From a virus: a DNA stretch of 25,588 nucleotides. Below, piece by piece: positions 1 to 7,931 of this stretch; position 1 is the stretch's first letter, and each line of letters opens with the position of its first letter. The notes beneath the pieces were generated by a model. That model was not told where the DNA came from and ran no database searches. It worked only from the letters and a program-made list of their open reading frames with translations. The position numbers and the translations under genes are program-made. The DNA lies in the IMG/VR virus record IMGVR_UViG_3300025889_018060, positions 1 to 25,588 of that record; one strand, 5' to 3'.

Positions 1-31
1 AATAACCGACATAACTTAAAGTAAAAAAATT

Positions 32-1486
32 ATGAGAATAGATAGCGCTACCGGGATAAACTCAGCCTTAACAGGTTCATTTTCCGGATCATTCAAAGGG
101 ACTGGTGACTTTACTGGTCTAACAGCCGATTCAGTAGCATATGCTAATGTAACAGGTAAACCAACATTAGTATCAGGATCAGCACAAATAGATCATGATG
201 CTACAACAAACTTTTTAGCTGATGAACACTATACACAGGGTAACATTACCACTGTTGGTACAGTAACATCAGGTGATGTATCAGCAATATTACCATCAGG
301 TATAGTATCCGGATCACAAGCAGACGCAAGAACACAACTAGGAGTAGATGTATCAGGAACAGATAACTCAACCGATGTAACAATAGCAGCAGGTAGAGAT
401 TATGTAACAATATCAGGTCAAGAACTTACACTTGGAGAAGTTGACATTTCAGATGATACTAATTTATCTGTAGCATCAGCAGGATCAACACAAGGTGATG
501 TTAACTTGACTTTAACAGGGGATCAATTATCAGCAGCATCTGTCGGTTTAGGAACTGGTAATAGTCCAACATTTGTAGGTTTAACACTTACAGGTGATTT
601 AGAAGTACAGGGTACTACTACAACTGTTGATTCAACAACAGTAGAATTTGCAGATAACATTATAGCTCTTAACGGTACAGGCGCAGCTAACGGAGGTATT
701 GAAGTAAATGACGGACCAGCATCTGGTTCTATGTTGTGGGACGGTACTAACAACTATTGGATTGCAGGAGCAAAAGGATCTGAAAACGAAATTTTAACAG
801 TAGGTAATGTAGATGCAGATATTAAAACTCTTTCATTACCAGCTTCAACTACTATTTCATCATTTGGTGCAAGTTTAGTAGATGATGCAGATGCAACAGC
901 AGCAAGAACAACATTAGGTGTTGATGCATCAGGAACTGATAACTCAACCGATGTAACATTAACTGGTACTCCAGACTACTTAACAATATCAGGTCAGGAA
1001 ATTACTTTAGGTACAATAGATATTTCTGACGATACTAACTTAGCAGCAGGAACTGGTGTAACTCTTACAGGTGATACTTTATCAATTGGTCAAGCAGTAG
1101 GTACTTCTGACGATGTACAATTTGACAGCCTTGGTGTAGGAACAGCAGCATCTGGTACAACAGGTGAGATTAGAGCAACTGGAGATATTACAGCATACTA
1201 TTCTTCTGATGAAAGATTAAAGGAAAACTTTAACACTTTAGATGGTGCTTTAGATAAGGTAATGGAAATGAACGGATATACATTCGACTGGAAAGAAGGT
1301 ATAGAAGATATAGTTTCTCACACAGGACATGATATAGGAGTTAAAGCACAAGAAGTACAAGCAATGTATCCAGAATTAGTTCACGAAAGAGACAATGGAT
1401 ATTTAGCTGTAGATTATATCAAATTAACAGCAGTATTATTACAAGCTGTAAAAGAACTTAACGCTAAAGTAGACAAGTTAAGTTAA
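32..1486 (+). CDS. Tail fibre protein with C-terminal peptidase S74 chaperone
   Basis: Probable receptor-binding tail fibre or fibre tip of 484 residues. The N-terminal 380 residues are low in complexity and rich in Gly, Ser, Thr, Asp and Ala, as in beta-structured phage fibres. The end is an intramolecular chaperone of the endosialidase/S74 type: SSDERLKEN places the presumed cleavage serine at residue 392 (cut before Asp393) and the partner lysine at 397, the Ser-Lys dyad spacing known for this family. The terminal helix-rich segment includes GYLAVDYIKLTAVLLQAV, which is typical of the domain. The usual GVIAQ is GVKAQ here. Cleavage would release about 92 residues after trimer folding. Residues around 99-146 and 291-338 are an internal duplication. 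The upstream region is A-rich with no clear Shine-Dalgarno. Fibre with S74 domain is well supported; the receptor is unknown. Confidence 0.9.
   Translation: MRIDSATGINSALTGSFSGSFKGTGDFTGLTADSVAYANVTGKPTLVSGSAQIDHDATTNFLADEHYTQGNITTVGTVTSGDVSAILPSGIVSGSQADARTQLGVDVSGTDNSTDVTIAAGRDYVTISGQELTLGEVDISDDTNLSVASAGSTQGDVNLTLTGDQLSAASVGLGTGNSPTFVGLTLTGDLEVQGTTTTVDSTTVEFADNIIALNGTGAANGGIEVNDGPASGSMLWDGTNNYWIAGAKGSENEILTVGNVDADIKTLSLPASTTISSFGASLVDDADATAARTTLGVDASGTDNSTDVTLTGTPDYLTISGQEITLGTIDISDDTNLAAGTGVTLTGDTLSIGQAVGTSDDVQFDSLGVGTAASGTTGEIRATGDITAYYSSDERLKENFNTLDGALDKVMEMNGYTFDWKEGIEDIVSHTGHDIGVKAQEVQAMYPELVHERDNGYLAVDYIKLTAVLLQAVKELNAKVDKLS
326..469 (+). repeat. Internal direct repeat, copy 1, in tail fibre gene
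   Basis: This 144-base stretch is repeated in the same frame at 902-1045. Both copies encode the pattern LGVD-SGTDNSTDVT...DY-TISGQE-TLG--DISDDTNL. The DNA differs at many third codon positions, so it is an old duplication and not a recent one. It suggests a repeated structural module in the fibre shaft. Confidence 0.8.
902..1045 (+). repeat. Internal direct repeat, copy 2, in tail fibre gene
   Basis: Second copy of the 144-base in-frame module at 326-469. Between the copies lies a segment (GDLEVQGTTTTVDSTTVEF) of a kind common in marine phage fibres. Confidence 0.8.
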
Positions 1487-1497
1487 AAAATTAATTA

Positions 1498-2049
1498 ATG
1501 GGAATTAGGTTACAGGTAGATTTGGAAACAAATCGAGGTCCGACTAATGAATTATACATTAGGATTGACTTTTTCAAAATTAACCGTACGGTAGGTACAA
1601 TTACATTTACTACTACTTTATGGTTAAATAAAGAACTAGCAGACAACTCGTTAAAAAAGTTAGCTAGTGATGAAATAAAGCCTTCAATAGGTGCAATCAA
1701 TCCAAAAGTAATTTACTATGAGGACATAGACTCAGAAGGAGTAAATGCAACATTTGAGGAACTTTATACAGTTCCAATGATTAATGAAAAGGAGATAGAA
1801 GAAGACATTTACGAAATAAAAAAAGTCACAAAAGAAGTTCCCTACACCAGTTTTGACGAAGAAGGAGAAGAAATTACTCTTTACAAAAGAGTAGAAGCAG
1901 AAGAAGAAGTTAAGACAGGTACTAAAATTAACAAAGTTGAAATTGTAGATTATTCAATTTTAGATAATTTAGAAGAATTTTGTTATAATCACGTAGTAAA
2001 AGTACTAAGTGAAGTTTTACCAAAAGATAAAATAGAAAAACTATACTAA
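1498..2049 (+). CDS. Unknown protein following tail fibre
   Basis: 183 residues; family not recognised. The first 50 residues look beta-rich (alternating hydrophobic residues around TVGTITFTTTLWL). The middle is strongly charged and Glu/Lys-rich (about residues 95-155) and the last 30 residues look helical. No signal peptide or membrane segment is seen. The ATG lies 11 bases after the fibre stop, and the next gene starts one base after its own stop. The location suggests a fibre-associated virion protein or a fibre assembly factor, but that is inference from position only. Confidence 0.7.
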   Translation: MGIRLQVDLETNRGPTNELYIRIDFFKINRTVGTITFTTTLWLNKELADNSLKKLASDEIKPSIGAINPKVIYYEDIDSEGVNATFEELYTVPMINEKEIEEDIYEIKKVTKEVPYTSFDEEGEEITLYKRVEAEEEVKTGTKINKVEIVDYSILDNLEEFCYNHVVKVLSEVLPKDKIEKLY

Positions 2050-2050
2050 C

Positions 2051-2497
2051 ATGGCAGTATATACTTACGGAACAACAAACATTTCATTCAGCACATTCGA
2101 TACATGGGCTAATAACATAGGATCAGATTCTAACGTTACTATGAACAATGCATTAGCAGATGCGGTACCGTCAAACAGTAACCCAACATCAGCTAGTGAG
2201 ATTAGAAACAATAACTGGTTTTACGGTCAGTTACAAGTTTCAGCTAATGGTTTTGTAGATGTAAGTGCAACTGGATATTCTGTTGCAGATGCAACTGGAA
2301 CTACAACCTTAAAGAATGTTAATCTTGATGAAAGTAACCTAACATTAACTGCCGATGAAGTAGCATCGTATCCTGATACTTTTGTAAGATGGAGAAGAGG
2401 AAGTTCTGGCGGAGCAGAAATTCAAACTGCTAATGCTTTAACTCTAACATCAGCTAACGAAACTTCAACTACTTTATTCTACGCAGAATTTACCTAA
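2051..2497 (+). CDS. Small probable virion structural protein
   Basis: 148 residues, rich in Asn, Ser, Thr and Ala and almost free of Lys, in contrast with the Lys-rich cargo proteins downstream. The composition resembles the fibre gene at 32-1486 and the sheath, so a structural role in the tail or fibre is likely. No known domain is recognised. It starts one base after the previous stop (TAA-C-ATG), so it is probably translated by coupling. It marks the right edge of the adhesin module; the genes after it change abruptly in composition and function. Confidence 0.75.
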   Translation: MAVYTYGTTNISFSTFDTWANNIGSDSNVTMNNALADAVPSNSNPTSASEIRNNNWFYGQLQVSANGFVDVSATGYSVADATGTTTLKNVNLDESNLTLTADEVASYPDTFVRWRRGSSGGAEIQTANALTLTSANETSTTLFYAEFT

Positions 2498-2514
2498 TAG
2501 TTAACTAAAAGGTT

Positions 2515-3372
2515 TTGAATACATACTGGGTATACGAAAATATAAAAGAAGATAATTCTTTCTATAATAAACTTGACATCTTATTACTACTATGTTCAGG
2601 TTTTTTGTGGAAAAAACACCATCCTAATTTTACCACTCATTTAACGGCGGATAAATTAACATTAAACTATTTGCAAAAATTTAATGGTTTATCTATTTTT
2701 GATAAAATAGATGAAATACCTAAAAATAGCTTTGTTAATAAATCAGTATTCTGGGCTTCTTCTAAAGTAGAAAAACTTAGATATGTAGAAGATCCATCTA
2801 TTATAATGGATCATGATTTTCTTGTATTTCAAAACTTAGAAAAATACTTAAAAGATAAACCCTTTTTCTGTCATGAGGAAAACGGTACAGGTTATTATGA
2901 TACTGCATGGAATCCATTTATACAGAGTATTAATGATTTAATATCAAGACCTAAACCACATGCTATAAATTGCTGTTTTATTTACTTACCAGATCATAGA
3001 TTTGCAAACGCTTACTCTAAAACAAGTATAGAACTAATGGAAAGGTTTACAAAGTTAAATGCACCTAATTCTAGGTTTCTTGTTTTTGCAGAACAACTGG
3101 TATTAAAGCATTTACTTGATTATCATAATATAGAATATGATACTTTATTAAATGAAAAATGGAATGCAAAAGGTAAGTTTTTCGAACCAAGTGATAGAGG
3201 TTATATGACATTTGATGATAGTCAAACCATATACAGACATTACTGGATGGATAAACCTCTAATTAGAGAATCAAAAGAAGGTTTTGATTTTTCACAAGAA
3301 ACTACTATATTATCTAATATACTTAAAAAATCAAAAGTTGATTTAAAAAGACTAAACGATGTTAGTAAATAG
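2515..3372 (+). CDS. Putative glycosyltransferase (DUF6734-like)
   Basis: 285 residues. The segment FWASSKVEKLRYVEDPSIIM followed by DHD (residues 99-101) and FLVFQNL has the layout of a GT-A sugar-nucleotide/metal site: a line-of-sight substrate helix, a hydrophobic strand, then D-x-D. The upstream part (YLQKFNGLSIFDKIDEIP) and the downstream Asn/Cys strand also match the style of the DUF6734-type glycosyltransferase-like proteins as I recall them; no search was run. The start is TTG: the frame is closed by TAA at 2506-2508 and no ATG occurs before residue 98, so TTG at 2515 is the only reasonable start. AAAAGG lies just upstream but with only 2 bases of spacing. It is the first gene of the sugar cargo block and overlaps the next gene by 14 bases. 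The acceptor is unknown. Confidence 0.65.
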   Translation: MNTYWVYENIKEDNSFYNKLDILLLLCSGFLWKKHHPNFTTHLTADKLTLNYLQKFNGLSIFDKIDEIPKNSFVNKSVFWASSKVEKLRYVEDPSIIMDHDFLVFQNLEKYLKDKPFFCHEENGTGYYDTAWNPFIQSINDLISRPKPHAINCCFIYLPDHRFANAYSKTSIELMERFTKLNAPNSRFLVFAEQLVLKHLLDYHNIEYDTLLNEKWNAKGKFFEPSDRGYMTFDDSQTIYRHYWMDKPLIRESKEGFDFSQETTILSNILKKSKVDLKRLNDVSK

Positions 3373-4078
3373 AGAATACATAAGAAAGTTCTTAACCAAT
3401 AATGATACAAAACCAGTATCTTATAGATGGACACACGGTGCTACTGACGAACATTTAGGTGATGGATTACTTATTTACTCTATTATACAGTTTATAAGAG
3501 CTAAAGTATGTGTATGTCTTGGATCAGGAGGCGGATTTATACCACGTATTATGACCCAAGCCAGAGTAGATTTATACGATACAGGTATATTTGAAGGAGA
3601 TAGAGATTATAATTGGGGGGATATAGGAGTAACTTTTGTAGTAGATGCAGCTAATGAGATAGGAGGAAATGTAGATTGGTTAAAAGAAGATAGTTTTTTT
3701 AGAAAAACTTTTCATCCTAGAATTATAAACGAAACAACAGAAAAAGCATATAAAAACTTTTTTGTAAAAGAAGATATAAAAATAGATTATCTACATATAG
3801 ATGCCGGCCATACGTATAAAGATGTAAAAAGAGATTTCAATCAATATTCTAAATTACTATCTAAAAATGGAATTATATCAATACATGATACGGATAAGAA
3901 TTATGAAGATAACTACATAGTATCTAAAGACCTTAAAGACTATCATAAATTCACAGAAGGACCTTCTAAATTTATAGAAGAAATATCAAATGAATGGCAA
4001 AGATTTGACTTTTTTAACGAAGGTATATTAGATACAAAACCAAGTTCAACAGGATTAACAATATTAAGACATGCCTAA
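3359..4078 (+). CDS. Class I SAM-dependent methyltransferase
   Basis: 239 residues. CVCLGSGGGF (glycines from residue 55) is the SAM-binding motif I loop. The segment IDYLHIDAGHTYKDVKRDF, with D148 and H151, followed by LLSKNGIISIHDT is the strand 4/strand 5 signature of the Methyltransf_24 type family, which includes sugar and small-molecule O-methyltransferases. Family membership is well supported; the substrate is not. The neighbours are glycosyltransferases on both sides with overlapping reading frames (14 bases before, 8 bases after), so O-methylation of a sugar residue is the natural guess. No membrane segment is seen; it should act in the cytoplasm of the infected cell. Confidence 0.82.
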   Translation: MLVNREYIRKFLTNNDTKPVSYRWTHGATDEHLGDGLLIYSIIQFIRAKVCVCLGSGGGFIPRIMTQARVDLYDTGIFEGDRDYNWGDIGVTFVVDAANEIGGNVDWLKEDSFFRKTFHPRIINETTEKAYKNFFVKEDIKIDYLHIDAGHTYKDVKRDFNQYSKLLSKNGIISIHDTDKNYEDNYIVSKDLKDYHKFTEGPSKFIEEISNEWQRFDFFNEGILDTKPSSTGLTILRHA

Positions 4079-4910
4079 TTTAGTTACAGTAGTAGGAGAG
4101 AATACACACATTCTTCCTCATATGTTAAAACACTACCAAGATAAGGTAGATAAAATACACGTTGCAGTTTACCGACAAGGTAAAAACGATGGAATACTCG
4201 AGGAGATAGAAGAACTCGGTATTGAACCCTTTATGGTATTTACAGAAGATAAATATAACTGGAACAAAGTCACTGAAATATATAACATAGTTAAAAACAC
4301 CAAACCAAACGATTGGTGGATAGTAGCAGACGATGACGAACTACAAGTATACCCAGACGACATCGACTATATTATTAAACAATGTGAGAGATATGGATAT
4401 GACTTTGTTACCGGTGGGTTCTTAGATCGTCTAGGTAAAGATGGTACTTTTCCAAAAGTTGAGAGAGACACGGATATTCACAAAGAATTTCCTTTAGCTG
4501 GTTTCTTTAGGTACCCAATGTCTGGTGCTTGTCCTAACAAAGTCACTTTAATGAAAGGACACCAATGGGTTACTCCCGGACAGCATTATGCTGATTTTCA
4601 AGACAGTACCAATAGCTGGGGTAAAGAACATCCCAAAAGAATGCCCATAGAAGATTGCTTTGTACAAGTTCACCATTTTAAGTGGGATGAAACCTGTGTT
4701 GAAAGAATTAAAAAAGTAGCAGATAATAAACAAGAGTATTCTTTTTCAGATGAATATACGGTTATGTATAATGCTATAAAGGATTCTAATTGGAAAATAG
4801 ATATAAAGAATCCTGAATATTTAGTTGAAGAACTAAAAGAATTTTCGTATATTAATTATGAGGACTATACCAATTGGTCATCACTAACAAATAAAATAGT
4901 TTTAATATGA
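4071..4910 (+). CDS. GT2-like glycosyltransferase
   Basis: 279 residues. It begins with a Rossmann-like strand (LVTVVGENTHILPHMLKHY) as in the Glyco_tranf_2_4 group, has NDWWIVADDDELQVY with the D-D-D metal/nucleotide motif at residues 87-89, and a late VHHFKWDETCVERI segment. In this group a His-Lys-Trp element of that kind follows the catalytic site. It should transfer a sugar from a nucleotide donor, with unknown sugar and acceptor. It overlaps the methyltransferase by 8 bases and the next small gene by 4 (ATGA), so translational coupling is expected. It is a soluble protein without transmembrane helices. Confidence 0.8.
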   Translation: MPNLVTVVGENTHILPHMLKHYQDKVDKIHVAVYRQGKNDGILEEIEELGIEPFMVFTEDKYNWNKVTEIYNIVKNTKPNDWWIVADDDELQVYPDDIDYIIKQCERYGYDFVTGGFLDRLGKDGTFPKVERDTDIHKEFPLAGFFRYPMSGACPNKVTLMKGHQWVTPGQHYADFQDSTNSWGKEHPKRMPIEDCFVQVHHFKWDETCVERIKKVADNKQEYSFSDEYTVMYNAIKDSNWKIDIKNPEYLVEELKEFSYINYEDYTNWSSLTNKIVLI

Positions 4911-5083
4911 GTAAAAATATAAATTTAGATGAAAGACAAGTTAAAGCACTAGAATCTATAGCTAATTCTTTAGATGCATTAAGTTTATGGTTTGAAGAAA
5001 TAGACAAAGACGAATGGGGCGATAGAATACAATTCTATTTATCTGAATACATGAAAGTTGCAAAAGGTGAAGATACTGAGTAA
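4907..5083 (+). CDS. 58-residue helical protein of unknown function
   Basis: Short reading frame of 58 residues, starting MSKNINLDERQVKALESI and ending AKGEDTE. It starts in an ATGA overlap with the preceding gene and ends in a TAATG overlap with the following GT7 gene, which strongly suggests that it is translated. The protein is acidic, likely all-helical and has no cysteine. No domain is recognised. It may bind a neighbouring enzyme. Its place next to radical SAM genes raises the idea of a peptide substrate, but it lacks features of a leader/core precursor. Confidence 0.72.
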   Translation: MSKNINLDERQVKALESIANSLDALSLWFEEIDKDEWGDRIQFYLSEYMKVAKGEDTE

Positions 5084-6510
5084 TGCACAAACTTGGTGTT
5101 ATTGTACCTTATAGAAATAGAGAAAAACAGCTTAAACTTTTTTTAAAAGAAATAAAAGATTATCTTGATAAAAGTTTAGAGTATGAATACTGTATTATTG
5201 TAGTAGATCAAATAGATAAGAAAAAATTTAATAGAGGTAAATTATTAAATATAGGGTTTTTAGAAGCTATAAAAAGAGGTTGTGATTATGTAGTTTTTCA
5301 TGATGTAGATATGCTACCTGTAGAATGCGATTACACATATAGCGATAAACCTTTACAACTTGCTAACCATTTTATAAGCGATGGAGATTTCAACAGATCT
5401 ATACAACGTAATTATTTTGGAGGAGTAACATTATTTTCTGTAAAAGATTTTCAATTGATAAATGGATATTCTAATAGGTATAAAGGATGGGGATTTGAAG
5501 ATGACGATCTTCTATTAAGATGTAGAGAATTAAATCTAAACCTAGAAAACGAAAGCTATAGAACAGTTAACATAGATAAAAGAGCAATGTACTTTTCTGG
5601 TAAAAAATCTTTTATAAAGATAGAGAACAAGTATAGAACTGTTAGACCGTATTCCTACTTAGTAACATTTTTCCCAGATGTTATAGATTGTGACCCTAGT
5701 GAAATAACAGATGAATTTGCTATATTTGGTATACCAGGACATGATCTTAACCTCTCGTTTAACTCTTTCAGTAGGTACAAATTTGAACTTTTTTTAAAAG
5801 ATAATACCCCAGTTTCTATTACATCTGATTTTATACCTAATCTACCGTTACAGGTTTCTATTAACATTAACCCTAAGTTGAATAGAGCGCAGTACTTTAT
5901 AAACGGAAAAGAAGTAGGAACAAAATACTGGGGTAATAGAGCATTAAGGTTATATGAAGAAGAACCATACTTATATCTTGGAGTTGCAGATCCTACTAGA
6001 AATAAAAAACAAAAATACTTTAAAGGATACATAAGTAATTTTGGTATTATAAACGGTGAACTTTCCTTAGAGGAAATCAGAAAGTTATTTATGAGTGATC
6101 CAAATAAACCATTAAACGAAACAAATGATTTTATCAAAGACAGATGGTATGCATATTTTGATAGTATCAATTTTTCTAAATTAAAAAATAAATTAATAGA
6201 TACTTCCGGTGGATGTAATGATGGCGAAATACATAATGTTAGCACTAAATATTTAACAACATCAAAGGTATCTAGATTAAAATTTCCTTATCGTAGGAAG
6301 GGAGTATACAAACTATTAAAACATAGTGAAGGCGGTTATGTAGACGGTTACTGGAAAGATTGGAGTAGTAGAGAGAACCAATTAAGATACTATAGACTTA
6401 CAAACTCAGGGTCTAGTAATTACAGTAAAGATGGTCTTTCTACATGTAAGTATAGGAGTAATATAAAGATACAAGAAGATAATTATATAAAAATAGATGC
6501 TTTAACATAA
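5083..6510 (+). CDS. GT7 galactosyltransferase-type enzyme with inserted LamG-like domain
   Basis: 475 residues. The N-terminal 150 residues read like beta-1,4-galactosyltransferase (GT7): VPYRNRE (8-14), FNRGKLLNIGF (49-59), HDVDMLP with the metal aspartates D74/D76, YFGGVTLFS, NGYSNRYKGWGFEDDD ending at D142. The C-terminal 75 residues also match the end of that fold (KHSEGG with H414 in the place of the metal-binding His; NQLRYYRL; KDGLSTCKY). Between them, about residues 169-336, lies a LamG/concanavalin-like jelly roll (YFSGKKSFIKI..., AQYFINGKEVGTKYWG, YFKGYISNFGIINGELSLEE). The residue three before H414, Met in animal enzymes, is Leu411. The TAATG junctions at both ends indicate coupling. 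Family call is firm; sugar and acceptor are unknown. Confidence 0.85.
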   Translation: MHKLGVIVPYRNREKQLKLFLKEIKDYLDKSLEYEYCIIVVDQIDKKKFNRGKLLNIGFLEAIKRGCDYVVFHDVDMLPVECDYTYSDKPLQLANHFISDGDFNRSIQRNYFGGVTLFSVKDFQLINGYSNRYKGWGFEDDDLLLRCRELNLNLENESYRTVNIDKRAMYFSGKKSFIKIENKYRTVRPYSYLVTFFPDVIDCDPSEITDEFAIFGIPGHDLNLSFNSFSRYKFELFLKDNTPVSITSDFIPNLPLQVSININPKLNRAQYFINGKEVGTKYWGNRALRLYEEEPYLYLGVADPTRNKKQKYFKGYISNFGIINGELSLEEIRKLFMSDPNKPLNETNDFIKDRWYAYFDSINFSKLKNKLIDTSGGCNDGEIHNVSTKYLTTSKVSRLKFPYRRKGVYKLLKHSEGGYVDGYWKDWSSRENQLRYYRLTNSGSSNYSKDGLSTCKYRSNIKIQEDNYIKIDALT

Positions 6511-7931
6511 TGAAACATAAATTAGGAGTTTGCGTTCCATACAGAAATAGAGAAATGCATATGCATGAGTTTATACCAAAGGTTGGTAAATATCTTAAGA
6601 ACCAAGGTATAGATTTTCAAATTTACATAGTTCATCAAGTAGATGATAAATTATTCAACAGAGGTGCTACTAAAAATATAGGAGCTAAACATGCTTTTGA
6701 AGATGGTTGTGATTATGTAGTATGGCATGATATAGATATGATACCAGAAGAAGGTGGAGGTTGTGATTATTCATACCCTGCTGAAGCACCTAGACACATA
6801 GCTACTAAGATACAACAAATGGATTATCAATTAAAGTATCACGAATACTTTGGTGGTGCTGTACTGTTCACTAAAGAACAAGTTGAAGCTACTAACGGTT
6901 ATTCAAACGATTATTGGGATTGGGGTATGGAAGATGATGATTTATTTTGGAGATGTCATTTAGAAGGTATGACAAACGATAGCTACTTACCAGTAGAGCT
7001 TAATAATCAAAAGTATTTGTCTTTCAACGGACAAGATTCGTATGCTAAGATACCATTTACTCAAGATTATAAAAGACTAACCCAAAGATCACACACCATA
7101 TCAGCTCTTGTTAGATGTTACCAACAACCAGATAAAAATAAAGTGTTCTTAATCGGAGATGAGGAGAGAAAATACGTTGAGTATCCAATACTAAGACTTC
7201 CAGGTTATGATTATGGTCTTTCTTTTAATAATTCTAGAGCCTTATCTTTTACTTTTTGGAATAGTTTTAATAAACATAATTACATGTGGTTAAAAAGATA
7301 TGATAAACAATGGAGTTGGGTAACTGCAGTATTAGATGAAAAAACTCATTTAGCTCATTTATATTTAAATGGTACAGAGATTGATTCTAAAGTAGGATTA
7401 GGAAGTCCTTCACCTTTAAGATTTGACGGAAAGTTAAAAAGTTATGGTTCAAATGATTATTACCTAGGTATGTCACCATCAGAATCTGAAGAAAGTTCGT
7501 ATAAGTTTTTTAAGGGCGATATTGCTAAAGTACAATTGTGGAACAGGGCTCTTTCCTCGGAAGAAGTAGCTTCACTTCATCAAAATACTCCCAGTGATGG
7601 ATTAACTATTGATATTGATATAAATAGAGATACTAATAATCTACAAGTATTTAATGCTGATATAAAAGAAGACAATATTATAATACCAAATTCTATTATA
7701 CCTCATAGAATAGAAGGAAGAATGAGATGTCTACCACACCCCGATGAAGGTATAGTAGGAGGAAAATTTGTTAAAGGTGAGACAACAGCTAGAAACGAAA
7801 GAAGATATGTACTTGAGATGCAAAAAGGCAGTTGGGATTATAAAGGAGATGGTATTAAGCAGTTAAAGTATGAATTAGTAAAAGAAACTAAACTAACACC
7901 CTGGGCGAAGATGTTAGATATAAAATTATAA
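6510..7931 (+). CDS. GT7 galactosyltransferase-type enzyme with inserted LamG-like domain (paralogue)
   Basis: 473 residues, tandem paralogue of the preceding gene. GT7 motifs are VPYRNRE (9-15), FNRG (49-52), HDIDMIP with D74/D76, YFGGAVLFT, DYWDWGMEDDD ending at D144. The jelly-roll segment spans about residues 167-358 (YLSFNGQDSYAKIPF at its start, AHLYLNGTEIDSKVG in the middle, KVQLWNRALSSEEVASLHQ at its end). The GT7 end follows: EGRMRCLPHPDEG (Cys407, His410), NERRYVLEM, GDGIKQLKYEL, MLDIKL. It is closer to canonical GT7 than its neighbour. The two LamG-like segments differ more than the catalytic parts, so the paralogues probably recognise different glycans. TAATG overlaps occur at both ends. 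Confidence 0.87.
   Translation: MKHKLGVCVPYRNREMHMHEFIPKVGKYLKNQGIDFQIYIVHQVDDKLFNRGATKNIGAKHAFEDGCDYVVWHDIDMIPEEGGGCDYSYPAEAPRHIATKIQQMDYQLKYHEYFGGAVLFTKEQVEATNGYSNDYWDWGMEDDDLFWRCHLEGMTNDSYLPVELNNQKYLSFNGQDSYAKIPFTQDYKRLTQRSHTISALVRCYQQPDKNKVFLIGDEERKYVEYPILRLPGYDYGLSFNNSRALSFTFWNSFNKHNYMWLKRYDKQWSWVTAVLDEKTHLAHLYLNGTEIDSKVGLGSPSPLRFDGKLKSYGSNDYYLGMSPSESEESSYKFFKGDIAKVQLWNRALSSEEVASLHQNTPSDGLTIDIDINRDTNNLQVFNADIKEDNIIIPNSIIPHRIEGRMRCLPHPDEGIVGGKFVKGETTARNERRYVLEMQKGSWDYKGDGIKQLKYELVKETKLTPWAKMLDIKL

Noticed and set aside
4907-5083. 58-residue product as a peptide substrate of the radical SAM enzymes
   Set aside because: It has no cysteine, no Gly-Gly or other leader/core boundary, no repeated core residues, and lies 2.8 kb from the first radical SAM gene. 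An accessory helical protein is more likely.
5655-6245. Long open frame on the minus strand (196 codons)
   Set aside because: It lies wholly inside the GT7 gene with clear family motifs on the plus strand. The sequence reads as a reverse image of an AT-rich gene, with no recognisable domain.
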